From: Tepidiphilus margaritifer DSM 15129
GTDB taxonomy: Bacteria > Pseudomonadota > Gammaproteobacteria > Burkholderiales > Rhodocyclaceae
Assembly (NCBI RefSeq): GCF_000425565.1
Contig: NZ_AUDR01000015.1
Span: forward strand, 1 to 64,000
Direction: 5' to 3'
Length of the DNA: 64,000 nucleotides
Shown here: positions 63,192 to 64,000 of the stretch, piece by piece
How the letters are laid out: each line of letters opens with the position of its first letter
How positions within the stretch are numbered: the first letter of the stretch is position 1
Program-made: the position numbers and the translations under genes
The notes under the pieces: model-generated
Seen by the model: only the letters and a program-made list of their open reading frames with translations
Told to the model about the DNA's origin: nothing
The model's database searches: none

Positions 63192-63195
63192 ACGC

Positions 63196-64000
63196 TCACC
63201 CCTCGCCCGCGGCGAGCGCTTCCAGCTCCGACCAGCGTTCGAGCAAGGTTTCGATCTCTTCCTCCACCGCCGTGAGCCGCGCCTTCAGGCCGGCCACTTC
63301 CTGCGCCCGCTCGCTGTAGAGACTCGGATCGGCGAGCACCTCGGCGAGCGCCGCCTGCTCCGCTTCCAAGGCTTCGATCCTCTGCGGCAGCGCCTCCAGC
63401 TCCTGGCGTTCGCGATACGACAGCCGCCGCGGCCGGGAAGACCGGGGTTCCTCCGCTGCGGCGATCTTGGCTTTGACGGGCGCCTTGGTCGGACCCGTCG
63501 CCGCGGATGCCGACGCGGCCTCTCCCTTCAGCCGCAGCCAGTCGCTGTAGCCGCCGACGCACTCTTCCCAGCGCCCGTCACCGGTCGAGGCGATCACCTG
63601 CGTGACCACGTTGTCGAGGAAGCGCCGGTCGTGGCTCACCAGCAGCAAGGTTCCCGGATAGGCGAGAAGCCGCTCCTCCAGGAGTTCCAGCGTGTCGAGA
63701 TCGAGGTCGTTGGTCGGTTCGTCGAGCACCAGCAGGTTGGCCGGCTGGGCGAAGAGGCGCGCGAGCAACAGCCGGTTGCGCTCCCCGCCCGAGAGCGTCT
63801 TCACCGGCGAACGCGCCCGCTGCGGCGAGAAGAGGAAGTCTTCGAGGTAACCGACGACGTGGCGCCGCTGGCCGGCGATCTCCACCGTATCCGAACCGGG
63901 GCTGACGACGTCGATCAGCCGCGCCTCGGGATCGAGCTGGGCGCGCATCTGATCGAAATAGGCGACGTTGCGGCGCGTGCCGTGACGCACCAGCCCCGCG
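63196..64000 (-). CDS. uup: ABC-F family ATPase, Uup-like, C-terminal part (5' end beyond window)
   Basis: The visible ~267 residues are the second ATPase domain and tail of an ABC-F protein. The signature LSGGERNRLLLARL, Walker B LLVLDEPTNDLDLDTLE and the switch HDRRFLDNV are all intact. A charged linker and C-terminal coiled coil (YRERQELEALPQRIEALEAEQ) follow and suggest Uup, which acts on branched DNA or ribosomes. The N-terminal domain and start codon lie right of the window. The gene ends four bases from the convergent HDOD stop. Confidence 0.88.
   Translation of the reverse strand, partial: AGLVRHGTRRNVAYFDQMRAQLDPEARLIDVVSPGSDTVEIAGQRRHVVGYLEDFLFSPQRARSPVKTLSGGERNRLLLARLFAQPANLLVLDEPTNDLDLDTLELLEERLLAYPGTLLLVSHDRRFLDNVVTQVIASTGDGRWEECVGGYSDWLRLKGEAASASAATGPTKAPVKAKIAAAEEPRSSRPRRLSYRERQELEALPQRIEALEAEQAALAEVLADPSLYSERAQEVAGLKARLTAVEEEIETLLERWSELEALAAGEG

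Overview
The window is a compact, GC-rich chromosomal segment from a Gram-negative bacterium, most likely a betaproteobacterium. I base this on four things: the order exbB-exbD-lpxK-Trm112-kdsB-adk; the long rpsB-tsf-pyrH-frr-uppS-cdsA-dxr-rseP-bamA-ompH-lpxD-fabZ-lpxA-lpxB-rnhB run; flhDC beside motAB; and CheZ together with an iron-type SodB. I cannot fix the genus. No rRNA, tRNA or CRISPR array was found. Apart from an insertion-sequence remnant at the left edge, the content is core housekeeping, envelope and motility genes.

Layout: 1-413 is the 3' part of an IS481-like transposase. 554-5963 (minus) holds a NERD-UvrD helicase-like gene and the exbB-to-adk group. 6274-10175 (plus) holds xseA, sodB, truC and tal. 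10230-21361 is the motility and chemotaxis block: cheV-cheV-cheY-cheZ-cheA on the minus strand from a sigma-28 promoter, a soluble CZB receptor on the plus strand from a divergent sigma-28 promoter, and flhD-flhC-motA-motB-cheR/cheB on the minus strand. 21506-29068 holds an acyl-CoA synthetase, ppx, ppk and relA. 29115-33794 holds a DMT permease, mtfA, a Na/Pi transporter, a host-attachment-type protein and thpR. 33787-34964 is ispD-ispF. 35084-38301 is the AmmeMemoRadiSam trio plus a hydrolase-like protein. 38298-38501 is an odd probably non-coding element. 38498-43885 is mfd, a DAHP synthase gene and serB. 43882-59637 is a continuous 17-gene minus-strand run from rpsB to yaaA, joining translation, outer-membrane assembly, lipid A and isoprenoid genes. 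59805-64000 holds lysC, a small HTH regulator, queD, an HDOD protein and a truncated ABC-F ATPase gene.

Functional links: lipid A and LPS genes occur in two places (lpxK/kdsB, and lpxD/fabZ/lpxA/lpxB). IspD and IspF lie in one operon while Dxr and UppS lie in the rpsB run, so most of the route to undecaprenyl phosphate is represented. Stringent-response and polyphosphate genes (relA, ppk, ppx) sit together.

The most unusual material is in the chemotaxis block. CheR and CheB are fused and the CheB part has no receiver. There is no separate CheW but there are two CheV proteins. CheA has no recognisable P2 domain, CheZ has a duplicated N-terminal motif, and the only receptor is soluble. The AmmeMemoRadiSam locus with its nucleophile-less hydrolase-like neighbour, and the element at 38298-38501, are the other main points. 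Genes are packed tightly: about fifteen neighbouring pairs share an ATGA or GTGA stop/start overlap, and several convergent pairs have almost no space between their stop codons.
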